This document shows positions 47,147 to 55,965 of a stretch of 64,000 nucleotides of DNA, in pieces. Where the stretch lies: contig JAUTXP010000058.1 of assembly GCA_030837965.1 (NCBI GenBank), positions 62,001 to 126,000 on the forward strand, in the 5' to 3' direction. Made by a program: the position numbers and the translations under genes. Each line of letters starts with the position of its first letter. Within the stretch, counting starts at the first letter, position 1. The notes beneath the pieces were generated by a model. It ran no database searches. It was not told where the DNA came from and was given only the letters and a program-made list of their open reading frames with translations. This stretch comes from Acidimicrobiaceae bacterium. Lineage in GTDB: Bacteria; Actinomycetota; Acidimicrobiia; Acidimicrobiales; JAUTXP01.

Positions 47147-47719
47147 CTAGTGCGCGACCTCTCGCAACTCCGCCGTCTGCGAGGTGCCCAGCGATCCCGG
47201 GTTGAGGACGGTCCCGGTGATGGACCCAGTCGCGGTGGCGTTACGCGCGGTGATGCCGGGCTGGACCTCATGAGCCGGGCCCGTGGCCAGCCACTGCGCG
47301 TTCACGGTGACGGTGGACTGACCCAGACTCGTGGTGGTCACCGGTCCGCTCGGCGCCGAGCAGTTCGACTGGCGTTGTTCGGTCCCGTTCACGGTGGTGG
47401 TGGCTGAGAGCCGGGCCGACTTCAGACTGGGCTGCACCGAGAAGTCCTTCGGCGCCAGCGGGGCCTGGGCCAAGAAGTTGCGGAAGACCATCTCGTTCGT
47501 GCCGGTGTCGCAGAACGACTGGGTGACGAACAGGAACATCGAACGGTCCTTGCCCGGCGTCTCCGATCCCTGGAGGCTCACCCGCGTGTGGAGGGCATCG
47601 CCCACGTCCCAGGACGCACTGGCCGAATGGGTCGACGCCGCCGCCCACGCAGGCCCGGCCGACACCATCAGTACCGCCGCGGTCAAGCCAACGAACACCG
47701 TCATCATCCTGCGACGCAT
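47147..47719 (-). CDS. Secreted protein, 190 aa
   Basis: MRRRMMTVFVGLTAAVLMVS at 47719 starts a signal peptide ending AWAAAS. The mature part is Ser/Thr/Ala-rich and beta-like (ASASWDVGDALHTRVSLQGS, RSMFLFVTQSFCDTGTNEM, SATTTVNGTEQRQSNCSAPS) with two Cys. No family recognised. It stands alone between the PPOX gene and a divergent GNAT gene. Confidence 0.6.
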   Translation of the reverse strand: MRRRMMTVFVGLTAAVLMVSAGPAWAAASTHSASASWDVGDALHTRVSLQGSETPGKDRSMFLFVTQSFCDTGTNEMVFRNFLAQAPLAPKDFSVQPSLKSARLSATTTVNGTEQRQSNCSAPSGPVTTTSLGQSTVTVNAQWLATGPAHEVQPGITARNATATGSITGTVLNPGSLGTSQTAELREVAH

Positions 47720-47756
47720 GGCGCCACCCCCCTCATCCCGACGGCACGTCGCCGCC

Positions 47757-48308
47757 ATGTGCCACCGTACCCCTCTGCGCGACGATGCCGTCGTGCCCGT
47801 GCTCGAGACTGACCGACTCCTGATCCGCCCGTTCGAGACGGGGGACCTCGACGAGTGGGCTGAGGTCATGTCGGACCCAGAGGTCGTGGCCTTTTTGGGC
47901 ACGCCGCCCATGTCTCGCGAGGACGCGTGGCGGAGCATGGCCATCTTCCTCGGGCACGAGCAGCTGCGGGGTTGGAGCAACAACGCCGTGGTGGAGAAGT
48001 CGAGTGGTCGGCTCGTCGGCCGGTCTGGGCTGTGGCAGCCCGAGGGCTGGCCGGGGTTGGAGGTCGGCTGGGCCCTCGGTCGGTTCGCGTGGGGCCACGG
48101 CTATGCCACTGAGGCGGCCGCGGCCTGGCGGGATTGGGCCTTTGCCGAGTTGGCCGCCGACGAACTCATCTCCGTCATCCATCGGGACAACGCCCGGTCC
48201 ATCGCCGTGGCCGAGCGCATCGGGCACACGTTGTGGCGCGAGGCGGAGGTGCGCGGCGCTCCCTGCCTCATCTACGGCCAGCGTCGTCCGGCCGGGTCAG
48301 GCGGGTAG
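47757..48308 (+). CDS. GNAT acetyltransferase, RimJ/RimL type
   Basis: A 183-residue protein: VPVLETDRLLIRPFETGDLD, SDPEVVAFLGTPPMSREDAW, GRSGLWQPEGWPGLEVGWAL and the acetyl-CoA loop FAWGHGYATEAAAAWRDWAF, then RDNARSIAVAERIGHTLWRE. This is the subgroup acetylating N-terminal or small amino groups. ATG 47757 is used; GTG 47793 (VPVLETDRLL) fits homologs' start equally well. The substrate is unknown. Confidence 0.87.
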   Translation: MCHRTPLRDDAVVPVLETDRLLIRPFETGDLDEWAEVMSDPEVVAFLGTPPMSREDAWRSMAIFLGHEQLRGWSNNAVVEKSSGRLVGRSGLWQPEGWPGLEVGWALGRFAWGHGYATEAAAAWRDWAFAELAADELISVIHRDNARSIAVAERIGHTLWREAEVRGAPCLIYGQRRPAGSGG

Positions 48309-48331
48309 TAGTCGGAGCGGATGCTCCCGCC

Positions 48332-48661
48332 CTAGGCGCGCAACGCGTCGCGCAGCACGGCCAGGCGCTCGGGCACGGCCCGGAAGTAGGCCCACTTCCC
48401 CCGCTTCTCGCGCTCGACCAGGCCTGCGTCGACCAGGACCGACAGGTGGTGGCTGATGGTGGGCTGCGACCGGCCGAGGGGCTCGGTCAGGTCGCACACG
48501 CAAGCCTCACCCGTCGAGGCGTTGGCGATCATGGAAAGCAGGCGCAGGCGCACGGGATCGGCCAGCACCTTGAAGGCGGCGGCCAAGTCCTCGGCCTCCG
48601 CGGCCCGCAGCGTGGAGTCGAACACCGGGCTGCAGCACGCCTCGATCACCTTGACTTCCAT
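48332..48661 (-). CDS. ArsR/SmtB-family metalloid-responsive repressor
   Basis: A 109-residue winged-helix repressor: DLAAAFKVLADPVRLRLLSM, CVCDLTEPLGRSQPTISHHL with the sensor CVC pair in helix 3/4, and GLVEREKRGKWAYFRAVPER as the wing. An extra vicinal CC near the N-terminus (EACCSPV) is typical of As(III)-binding ArsR of actinobacteria. It is divergent from the ArsI/CadI gene and should repress both until metalloid binds. Confidence 0.93.
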   Translation of the reverse strand: MEVKVIEACCSPVFDSTLRAAEAEDLAAAFKVLADPVRLRLLSMIANASTGEACVCDLTEPLGRSQPTISHHLSVLVDAGLVEREKRGKWAYFRAVPERLAVLRDALRA

Positions 48662-48663
48662 GG

Positions 48664-48720
48664 TTCGACATATTGACAGGCATCGATTGGTCTGTCAAAG
48701 TATCGACAGTCATCAATGTG
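48664..48720. promoter_or_regulatory. Candidate ArsR operator in the divergent gap
   Basis: ATATTGACAGGCATCGAT followed by a second half-site ATCGACAGTCATCAAT resembles the ATAxTTGAC/ATCAAT-type imperfect dyads bound by ArsR proteins. It lies between the repressor start and the metalloenzyme start, where the -35 region (TTGACA) would be. Binding is inferred from position and pattern. Confidence 0.6.
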
Positions 48721-48747
48721 TTCCTCACCCCGATGGAGGCCCTGATC

Positions 48748-49230
48748 GTGTCCCGAGTCCAACTCGCCCTCAACGTGTCCGACCTCGACGCCGCCGTCGA
48801 CTTCTACAGCCGGCTGTTCGGGACCGAGCCCGCCAAGCGCAGGCCGGGCTACGCCAACTTCGCCATCGCCGACCCGCCGTTGAAGCTCGTCCTCATGGAG
48901 CAGGCCGACGCCTCGGCCCCGACCGGCACGGCATCCGGCTTCGTGCGCCTCAACCACCTGGGCGTCGAAGTGGAGTCGCCCGGCGACGTGCAGGCCGCCA
49001 CCGCCCGCCTGTCCGACCAGGGTCTCGACACTGCGGCCGAGGACAACGTCACCTGTTGCTACGCGGTGCAGGACAAGGTCTGGGTCACTGACCCGGATGG
49101 CGCGCCGTGGGAGGTCTACACCGTGCTGGCCGACGCCCCTGGCGACTCGCCCGCCCCCGCCGCGGCCACCGCGGCCACCGCGTCCGCGTGCGGCGCGGCC
49201 AACGCATCCTCAGAAGGGAGGTGCTGCTGA
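48748..49230 (+). CDS. ArsI/CadI-family metal(loid) resistance metalloenzyme
   Basis: A 160-residue vicinal-oxygen-chelate protein: SRVQLALNVSDLDAAVDFYS, LFGTEPAKRRPGYANFAIAD, RLNHLGVEVESPGDV with a metal-binding His, NVTCCYAVQDKVWVTDPDGA with the vicinal Cys pair that binds As(III), and WEVYTV with the Glu ligand. ArsI members cleave C-As bonds of trivalent organoarsenicals; CadI relatives bind Cd. GTG 48748 is chosen because GGAGG lies 8 bases upstream. The C-terminal tail ends SSEGRCC and overlaps a small frame. Confidence 0.9.
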   Translation: MSRVQLALNVSDLDAAVDFYSRLFGTEPAKRRPGYANFAIADPPLKLVLMEQADASAPTGTASGFVRLNHLGVEVESPGDVQAATARLSDQGLDTAAEDNVTCCYAVQDKVWVTDPDGAPWEVYTVLADAPGDSPAPAAATAATASACGAANASSEGRCC

Positions 49231-49355
49231 TGCCGTCCATCCTCGCCCCCGTCATCATCGACGACCGCAGGATCAGCTTCGAGCGCGACGCGTGCCTGTC
49301 CCGTCTGGGCAGGCTCGTCCAGCGCTGCCGCCGGGCAGGCCCGGACTGCCGATAA
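49230..49355 (+). CDS. Small translationally coupled protein, 41 aa
   Basis: An ATG overlaps the stop of the ArsI/CadI gene (TGATG), and GGGAGGTG lies 8-14 bases upstream. The frame reads MPSILAPVIIDDRRISFERD then ACLSRLGRLVQRCRRAGPDC and R. Two C-terminal Cys and a basic helix suggest a small metal- or membrane-associated peptide. No family is known to me. Its existence rests on the site and the coupling. Confidence 0.45.
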   Translation: MPSILAPVIIDDRRISFERDACLSRLGRLVQRCRRAGPDCR

Positions 49356-49415
49356 CCGGACTGCCGTCAACCGGACTGCCGTTACGAATGCAGCCGCCGG
49401 TAGCGTGGTCGGCCC

Positions 49416-49718
49416 ATGCGCGTGTGGATCGACCAGGACCTGTGCACCGGCGACGGGCTCTGCGTCGACCACTGCCCTGAGGTCTTCACGCTCCTGGAGG
49501 ACGGGATCGCCTACGTGAAGGACGGACCGCTCGTCCACAACGACCCAGGGCAGGCGGCAGGTCTGGCCACGGTGCCGTCCAACAAGGAGCGCAAGGTCAT
49601 CTTGGCCGCCGAGGACTGCCCCGGCGAGTGCATCTTCATCGAGCCCGATCCCGACTTTTCCACAGCACCTGCTGCTGTGGAAAAGTTGAAGGGGTCAGTC
49701 CTCGACGATGTCGAGTGA
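49416..49718 (+). CDS. Small ferredoxin (3Fe-4S/4Fe-4S, Fer4_13 type)
   Basis: A roughly 100-residue ferredoxin: [20 protein letters not shown] carries Cys ligands C-x5-C-x3-C, and [11 protein letters not shown] the last. The number and spacing suit actinobacterial ferredoxins that serve cytochromes P450 or oxygenases. The last 22 residues ([16 protein letters not shown] and on) are encoded across the 31-bp palindrome and overlap the end of the OsmC gene, so the original protein probably ended near IEPD and the tail is read-through. Confidence 0.85.
   Translation: MRVWIDQDLCTGDGLCVDHCPEVFTLLEDGIAYVKDGPLVHNDPGQAAGLATVPSNKERKVILAAEDCPGECIFIEPDPDFSTAPAAVEKLKGSVLDDVE
49654..49686. repeat. 31-bp palindrome with DnaA-box-like arms, copy 2
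   Basis: ACTTTTCCACAGCA (49654-49667), five bases, TGCTGTGGAAAAGT (49673-49686): 14-bp arms here. It lies in the last codons of the ferredoxin frame and between convergent ferredoxin and OsmC genes, a position suiting a two-way terminator. Confidence 0.82.
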
Positions 49719-50117
49719 GACGTCGATGTTGCCCCGGGTGGCGTTCGAGTACGGGCAGACCTGATGGGCCTTGGCCACTAGGCCTCGGGCCACCTCCGGG
49801 TCCACGCCTGGCAGTTCGGCCTCGATGCCGACCATCAGCTCGAACCCGCCGCTGTCATTGGCGCCGATGCCCACCCGCACGGTGACGGCCGAGTCGGCCA
49901 CGTCGACCTTCTGGGACCGGGCGACGAGCTTGAGCGCGCTGTGGAAGCACCCGGCGTAGCCGGTGGCGAAGAGCTGCTCGGGGTTGGTCCCCGCCCCGCC
50001 CGGGCCACCCAACTCCTTGGGCACCACGAGCTGCATGTCGACGTTCCCGTCAGACGATGCAGCCCGCCCCTCACGTCCACCCCATGCCGTGGCCTCGGCC
50101 GTGTAAAGCGGTTGCAC
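49695..50117 (-). CDS. OsmC/Ohr-family peroxide reductase
   Basis: A 140-residue protein with the family's two redox Cys: [20 protein letters not shown] and AKHAHQVCP-type [20 protein letters not shown]. The start [19 protein letters not shown] matches Ohr proteins, which reduce organic hydroperoxides with lipoylated or thiol partners. Its 3' end overlaps the ferredoxin frame by 24 bases on the opposite strand. Confidence 0.92.
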   Translation of the reverse strand: MQPLYTAEATAWGGREGRAASSDGNVDMQLVVPKELGGPGGAGTNPEQLFATGYAGCFHSALKLVARSQKVDVADSAVTVRVGIGANDSGGFELMVGIEAELPGVDPEVARGLVAKAHQVCPYSNATRGNIDVSLDIVED

Positions 50118-50173
50118 GCTGACTCCTTCGCCTGACCCCGAGACCCGACGATCGGGCCGGTGTGGCGAGGATG

Positions 50174-51003
50174 CTACGGCGCGGCGATGGCGCCGATGGG
50201 CTGGTTGGGCTTGGTGATCCCGAGGTCCAAATGCAAACGGGCCGCGGCCAGTTGGCCCAAGGCCTGGCGCAGCGACTCGGCCGCGTCGGCCACAAAGGTG
50301 ACGTCCAGCGACAGGCTGCGCACCAAGTCGTCCTTCTTGCCCACCAGCACGGTCACGTGCGACGCGCGCACGGCTTTGCGCAAGCGCTCGGCCGCCGCCC
50401 CCTCAATGGGACCGACCCCACTGCCGAACTGGCCCGCCAGCGTGAACACGTCGTTCAAGGCCCGCACGGCATCGACATCCGCGTCCACCCGGTCCACGGC
50501 CACGCCGTCGGCCCGACCGCCGTCGGTCCGCTTGGCCCGGCCCGTGGCCCACCGGTCCAAGTGGAAGCCAGCCACCCCGCCCGAGGTCTTGCCCTTAGTC
50601 AGGCGCAGCGACCGCAGTTGGTCGCCGGTGAGCTCCACCGTGCGCCCTCCACTCTCCACGAAGGCCTGCGTGCCCGTGGAGGTGAAGACCGTGCGCTGCT
50701 CGGTCGATCCCACCAGCCTGGTGAAGGTCAGCTTGGCCTTGGGCAGCGAGCCCGCCGAGCCCGACAGGTCGAACGGCCCTTCCAGCGAGAAGCCCACGTC
50801 GTGCCCGTCCGCCGTCTCCCCCGCCCCGCCGACCAGCTTGAGGGACATGCCGCCCTTCTTCACCGACCCCAGGCCGCTCTGGGCCGAGGCCATGACCTTG
50901 TCCTCGCCAGACGCCGACGCGTTGCACGCGGCCAGTGCCGACACCACCAGGCCGACCCCCGAGACGACAACGAGAATCGTTCTCACTCTGCTGAGAATGG
51001 TTC

Positions 51004-51007
<4 letters not shown>
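50174..51007 (-). CDS. Lipoprotein, last gene of the ELPDREAMSL-peptide operon
   Basis: A 277-residue lipoprotein: [15 protein letters not shown] lipobox, then a long helix/strand body ([60 protein letters not shown]). The fold could resemble LppX/LprG-type lipid-carrying lipoproteins, but no motif proves that. Its ATG overlaps the stop of the secreted Cys-pair gene, so it belongs to the same transcript. Confidence 0.65.
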
Positions 51008-51794
<787 letters not shown>

Positions 51795-51798
<4 letters not shown>

Positions 51799-53522
51799 GG
51801 CGCGGTGGTCGCCGACGTGGCGCCGGTGGTGGAGGTGGTGGTCGGCTGGCCCGTGGTCGAGGTGGTGGACCGAGACGACGACGCGGTCGTTGAGGTGACC
51901 CGGTGGCCGAGGGTGGTCGAGGTTGCAGGCACGGTCGTGGTGGTCGAGTCCGTCGACCCCGAGGAGCCCGAGGAGTCCGACGGGTTGGAGACGGTGCCAT
52001 CAGACGAGGACGTGGCCTTGCGCCGGTCGGCCTCCGTCGAGCGCAGGATGGTGCCGCGGCCGGTGGACACGTCGCGCACGGCGACCACCCCTTCGGCCAG
52101 CGTGCCCCGCTCCTGCGGCTTGATCGGCGTATAGCTGTCCTTGGGCAGCCAGGCCATGGCTAGCAGGGCGACCAGGCCGCCGCCCGCGGCCACCGCCGCC
52201 ACACGGAACACCGGCTTGCCCTCGGTGTGCTGCCACGTCCACTGCCCGCCCTTCTGGAAGACCCGGACGAGCATGAGAACGATGCCGAGCACAGGCACGG
52301 CCAGCACCACGATCTGGAGCACGCCGGTGATGCCGCTGAGGAGGTCGCCATGGCCGAACGACGCCGACGCCGTGTGCCACTGCTTGGCCCCCGAGTCCCA
52401 CGACGTGCCGAGGATGCGCGGCAGATGGACGAGGATCATCACCAGTTGGAACAGCAGCAGGGGCACCACGATCAGCACCCACGCGGTCACGGCCAACCGG
52501 ACCCAGCGCTTGAGCACGGTCACCCGTTCATCGGCCTTCCGCCACGGCACCATGCCTCGCATGATGGGGCCGATGCGGTTGAACAGGTCGGGCACGCCGG
52601 TGAGGTCGGCGACGATGTAGTAGCCGTCGAGCCGGACCACGGGCAGGAGCTGGTGGGCGATCTCGACGTGCATGATGATCACCAGCAGGAGCAGCGGCTC
52701 GAAGCCGGTGGCCAGGTACGCCCCCACCGTCGCCAGCACGACGATCACGTTGAAGTAGACGCCGCCCAAGTCGGTGCGCAGGCGGGCTCGCTTGCCCAGC
52801 CGGTAGGCGTCGGTGACGTCGGTGTAGAACGCGGGCCAGGCCAGGTACAGCCCGCAGCCCATCTTGCCGGGCTTGGCCCCGCCGAAGCGGCACGCGGCGG
52901 CGTGGCCGATCTCGTGGAACCCGGCCGACAGCACGACGGCGGCGAACAGTGGCAGGAAGAGCCCCGGGTGATAGACGGACTGGCGCACGGCCTGGGCCAC
53001 GCCGTGGTAGCCGAACAGCCAGACGTCGGCGGCCACGAAGGCGCCGAGCACGGCCACCACGATGGGTGCGTGGAACAGGGGCATGAAGATTCGGCCCACC
53101 ACGTTGGCGACCCGCTGCGGGATGACCGCGGTGCGGAACTTCAAGGCCAGCAGCGGATCGGCCTTGTCCACCGCGGGCTGGGCCCCGTCCGGCCCGGTCA
53201 CCACGCCCAGCGGGGCCAGCCGCTCCTCGACGAGGAAGCGGATGTTGTCGGCCGTCAATGCGCGGCCGATCTCCTGGCCCACGACGTGAGCCAGTTCGGC
53301 GTAGTCGCGTGAGCCGTCGGCCTGCTCTGCCACCGTGTAGAGCAGCGGCGTGAGCTGGATGACCTGGCCGTCGGCCCTGCGCACCAGCGAAGGTGGCTCC
53401 TTGTAGCCGGAGCCCTCGTACTCGCCGATGAGGTCGATGCCCTCCGCCAGCCGCGGGGGGACGGGCCCGTTGGACGGACGGTCCCCGCTCGCGGCCGGGC
53501 GGGCGTCTGCAGTGAGGGTCAT
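51795..53522 (-). CDS. M50 (site-2 type) membrane metalloprotease with PqqD-like N-terminus
   Basis: A 575-residue protein. Residues 28-115 form a PqqD/RRE-like winged helix: EPPSLVRRADGQVIQLTPLL, LAHVVGQEIGRALTADNIRF. Then come about eight TMs with the zinc motif SAGFHEIGHAAACRFGG and the second M50 motif LLPVVRLDGYYIVADLTGV. The C-terminus is a Ser/Thr-rich tail outside the membrane. PqqD-like domains often bind leader peptides of ribosomal peptides, and M50 enzymes cut in or near membranes, so it probably processes or exports the ELPDREAMSL peptides encoded just upstream. The 4-base overlap with the next gene shows coupling. Confidence 0.85.
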
Positions 53523-53579
53523 GTGAGCGGGTGCAGTCCGGTTGTCGGCGGATCGGTCGGGATCGGGGTGACCGGCCGA

Positions 53580-53786
53580 TCAGGTGGACTGCGTGATGGG
53601 CGCCGTCTGCTCGGCGTTGGCGTAGGCCACCGAGTTGTCCGAAGCCACGTTCAGGGCCACCGCCGCATTCACCGGGGCGGCCAGGTTGGCGTTGATGAGG
53701 GACATGGCCTCGCGGTCGGGCAGCTCCTCGCCCGTCTCCTCGGCCAGCTCCTCTTCGGTCAGGCCGTTCTGCTTCTCGTCTGCCAT
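53580..53786 (-). CDS. ELPDREAMSL-leader peptide, paralog 1 (68 aa)
   Basis: MADEKQNGLTEEELAEETG, then EELPDREAMSLINANLAAPV, NAAVALNVASDNSVAYANAE and QTAPITQST. The acidic leader and ELPDREAMSL are nearly identical in four tandem genes; the second half keeps NAAxAxNVxSDxSxAxAxAxQ. There is no Cys and no signal peptide, so export would depend on the leader and the adjacent protease. Its ATG overlaps the stop of the preceding diverged peptide gene. Confidence 0.75.
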   Translation of the reverse strand: MADEKQNGLTEEELAEETGEELPDREAMSLINANLAAPVNAAVALNVASDNSVAYANAEQTAPITQST

Positions 53787-54028
53787 CAGTTCGCTCCTTG
53801 GTCGGTGTCCGTCTTGCGGGTGATCCGGGTATGGCGGCCGTTCTGCACGATGTCGAGGTGCTGGCTGCTCGACGCGTGGGTGGTCGTGTCGGACTGGGCC
53901 ACGTTGACGGCGGCCACGATGTTGACGTCGTCGCTGCCGGTGCTGCCGTCGCTGTCGCTGCTGCCGTTGCTCCGGGCCTGCTCGACTGCGTCGCGCACCC
54001 GCCGCCTCACCATGCGCCCGATGTCCAT
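53786..54028 (-). CDS. Diverged small peptide, 80 aa, within the peptide set
   Basis: MDIGRMVRRRVRDAVEQARS then a Ser/Asp-rich linker and DDVNIVAAVNVAQSDTTTHA, RHTRITRKTDTDQ. It lacks ELPDREAMSL but keeps an N-I-V-A-A-V-N-V-x-x-S-D stretch like the NAAVAANVLSD of its neighbours. The basic N-terminal helix is new. It may be a chaperone, leader carrier or diverged paralog. ATG 54028 is preferred over the upstream in-frame start at 54070. Confidence 0.55.
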   Translation of the reverse strand: MDIGRMVRRRVRDAVEQARSNGSSDSDGSTGSDDVNIVAAVNVAQSDTTTHASSSQHLDIVQNGRHTRITRKTDTDQGAN

Positions 54029-54113
54029 GGCCGTCCTTTGCGCTCGTCGGTCCTTGTCCTGCACACGCACTCGCCCTGCGGGAGGTCCGCCGCCCTCCCG
54101 CAGGCCGCGGGTG

Positions 54114-54329
54114 TCAGGTGGACTGGGTGATGGGTGCCGTCTGCTCGGCGTTGGCGTAGGCCACCGAGTTGTCGGACAGCACGTTGGCCGCCACCGCGGC
54201 GTTGATCGGTGCTGCGGCGTTGAGGTTGATGAGGGACATGGCCTCGCGGTCGGGCAGCTCCTCGCCCGTCTCCTCGGCCAGCTCCTCGTCGGTCAGGGCC
54301 TTGTCCTGGTTCTGGTTCTGGTCGGTCAT
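54114..54329 (-). CDS. ELPDREAMSL-leader peptide, paralog 2 (71 aa)
   Basis: MTDQNQNQDKALTDEELAEE, TGEELPDREAMSLINLNAAA, PINAAVAANVLSDNSVAYAN, AEQTAPITQST. The C-terminal half is almost identical to paralog 1, so the two arose by recent duplication. A purine-rich GGAG-type site precedes the ATG (AGGAGCGAC). Confidence 0.78.
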   Translation of the reverse strand: MTDQNQNQDKALTDEELAEETGEELPDREAMSLINLNAAAPINAAVAANVLSDNSVAYANAEQTAPITQST

Positions 54330-54337
54330 GTCGCTCC

Positions 54338-54547
54338 TTAGGTGCCCTGCTGAATGGGCGTGTTCTGGGCCGCGTCCGCGTAGGCCACGGCGCCGTCGGA
54401 CAGGACGTTGGCCGCCACCGCGGCATTCACGGGGACAGCGATGTTGGCGTTCACGAGGGACATGGCCTCGCGGTCGGGCAGTTCCTCGCCCGCCTCGGCC
54501 TCGAGCTCCTCCTCGGTCATGGCCTGGTCCTTGTTCTGCTCGGTCAT
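54338..54547 (-). CDS. ELPDREAMSL-leader peptide, paralog 3 (69 aa)
   Basis: MTEQNKDQAMTEEELEAEAG, EELPDREAMSLVNANIAVPV, NAAVAANVLSDGAVAYADAA, QNTPIQQGT. The leader is conserved; the tail differs (NTPIQQGT for TAPITQST), as expected if the C-terminal half is the variable product. AAGGAGCC precedes the ATG. Confidence 0.78.
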   Translation of the reverse strand: MTEQNKDQAMTEEELEAEAGEELPDREAMSLVNANIAVPVNAAVAANVLSDGAVAYADAAQNTPIQQGT

Positions 54548-54588
54548 GTGCAGGCTCCTTCGGTGCTCTGGTGGTCGGTGCGCAGGGG

Positions 54589-54798
54589 TCAGGTGCTCTG
54601 AGTGATGGGGGCGGTCTGATGGGCGGTGGCGGCCGCGGTCGAGTCGTCCGACAGGACGTTCAAGGCCGCGGCTGCGTTGATGGGCGCAGCCACGTTGCCG
54701 TTGATGAGCGACATGGCCTCGCGGTCGGGCAGCTCCTCGCCCGCCTCGGCCTCGAGTTCTTCGTCTGTCAGGGCCTGGTCCTTGTTCTGGTCTGTCAC
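54589..54798 (-). CDS. ELPDREAMSL-leader peptide, paralog 4 (69 aa)
   Basis: MTDQNKDQALTDEELEAEAG, EELPDREAMSLINGNVAAPI, NAAAALNVLSDDSTAAATAH, QTAPITQST. It is the first peptide gene of the set in transcription order, with GGAGG just upstream of the ATG. The promoter should lie between it and the hairpin at 54891. Confidence 0.78.
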   Translation of the reverse strand: MTDQNKDQALTDEELEAEAGEELPDREAMSLINGNVAAPINAAAALNVLSDDSTAAATAHQTAPITQST

Positions 54799-54890
54799 TC
54801 GGCCTCCTTCGCTCGCCGTTTGTCCCGTACCGAATTCCCGAAATGAATGGGGCTGAAACGGGCCAATTCACCCCAATTGCTTCGGCCCAT

Positions 54891-54937
54891 TAACGCGAAC
54901 AAGCCGCCCGTTTGTCGCGGGCGGCTTGTTCGCGTTA
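54891..54937. terminator. Perfect 20-bp hairpin after the DUF6458 gene
   Basis: TAACGCGAACAAGCCGCCCG (54891-54910) pairs fully with 54918-54937 around a 7-base loop. On the minus strand it lies 20 bases after the DUF6458 stop and before the peptide operon, so it should isolate the two transcripts. Confidence 0.8.
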
Positions 54938-54956
54938 GTTGTGCTGTTCGGGAGGT

Positions 54957-55172
54957 CTAGAGGACCTCGCGGTCACGCACGACGACCTCGTCGCGGCGAC
55001 CGTAAGGACTGAGGCTGCTCCAGAAGATCAGTGATGCCAACAGCCCGATGGCGCCCACGATCATGAGGATCACACCGACCGTGTTGAGGTTCACCCCGTC
55101 CGTCGTCACGTCGACCGCGAACTTCAGGATGGCTCCCACGGCAATCAGGAAAATGCTGATTCCGATGCCCAT
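54957..55172 (-). CDS. DUF6458 small membrane protein
   Basis: A 71-residue protein with two TMs: MGIGISIFLIAVGAILKFAV and GVILMIVGAIGLLASLIFWS, followed by a short basic-acidic tail RRDEVVVRDREVL. DUF6458 is common in actinobacteria with unknown function. GGAGG lies before the ATG at 55172. Confidence 0.85.
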   Translation of the reverse strand: MGIGISIFLIAVGAILKFAVDVTTDGVNLNTVGVILMIVGAIGLLASLIFWSSLSPYGRRDEVVVRDREVL

Positions 55173-55272
55173 GTCATTCACCTCCTTCGAGCGGCGCTCG
55201 GGCCCCCCGGCCTGGTGGACTTCCGCTTCGACGACATGTAGCCACGGACTGTGAGTGACAAACCTCCGAGGG

Positions 55273-55908
55273 TCAGGCCACGAGCCTGGCCACGGCCTCG
55301 GCCGCCACCCGCAAGTCGGCCACCAAGCCCCCGAGCTGCTGATTACGGGCGTCGTCGTCAGGGGCGCGCAGAATGGACGACGGGTGCACAGTGGCCATGA
55401 CGCGCGCGCCGCGGTCGGGCCCGTCGAGGTCGAGCAGTACACCGCGCTGTTGGGTCACCTTGAACGACCGGCCCAACACGGCCTGGGCCGCAGTGGCGCC
55501 CAGCAGGACGACGACCGCGGGACTCACCCGTTCGATCTCCGCGTCGAGCCAAGGCCGGCACGCGCTGACCTCGGCCGCATTGGGCTTTTGATGGATGCGG
55601 CGCTTGCCCACGGGCCGCCATTTGAAGTGCTTGACCACGTTGGTGACATAGGCCTGGGTGCGGTCGATGCCGGCCTCGGCCAAGGCCCGGTCGAGCAGGG
55701 CGCCCGCGGGGCCGACGAAGGGCTCGCCCGCCACGTCCTCCTTGTCGCCCGGCTGCTCGCCGACCAGCATCACCGGGGCCTGGCGCGGGCCCTCGCCGAA
55801 CACGGTCTGCGTGCCGGTGCGGTACAGGTCGCAGGCCGTGCAGCCTTTGGCGATGCGTCGAAGCTCGTCGAGGTCGGCGTCGGATGGGATCAGGTCTGCC
55901 GCGCTGCC
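55273..55908 (-). CDS. udgX: UdgX-type uracil-DNA glycosylase
   Basis: A 211-residue family 4-like uracil-DNA glycosylase. Motif 1 is VGEQPGDKEDVAGEPFVGPAG, and the loop KRRIHQKP carries the His that in UdgX forms a covalent bond with the DNA after uracil excision (established for the Mycobacterium enzyme). Late motif ATVHPSSILR and N-terminal Cys pair CTACDLYR (Fe-S cluster ligand region) fit as well. It protects DNA from uracil. Start MGSAADLIPSD at 55908; the frame opens 12 codons upstream. Confidence 0.9.
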   Translation of the reverse strand, partial: GSAADLIPSDADLDELRRIAKGCTACDLYRTGTQTVFGEGPRQAPVMLVGEQPGDKEDVAGEPFVGPAGALLDRALAEAGIDRTQAYVTNVVKHFKWRPVGKRRIHQKPNAAEVSACRPWLDAEIERVSPAVVVLLGATAAQAVLGRSFKVTQQRGVLLDLDGPDRGARVMATVHPSSILRAPDDDARNQQLGGLVADLRVAAEAVARLVA

Positions 55909-55965
55909 CATGCCCGGCGCGTACCCGGCCCGTCGCCTGCCCATGCCCTCGGCGGGGGCGGCGCG

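Noticed and set aside
49654-49718. The ferredoxin C-terminal tail as a functional extension
   Set aside because: The tail is encoded by the 31-bp palindrome present at three other sites, so it is read-through of a repeat, not a conserved domain.
53580-54798. Classical lanthipeptide, sactipeptide or YcaO-type RiPP cluster
   Set aside because: The peptides have no Cys, and no LanM, radical SAM, YcaO or ATP-grasp gene is nearby; only a protease with a PqqD-like domain is seen.
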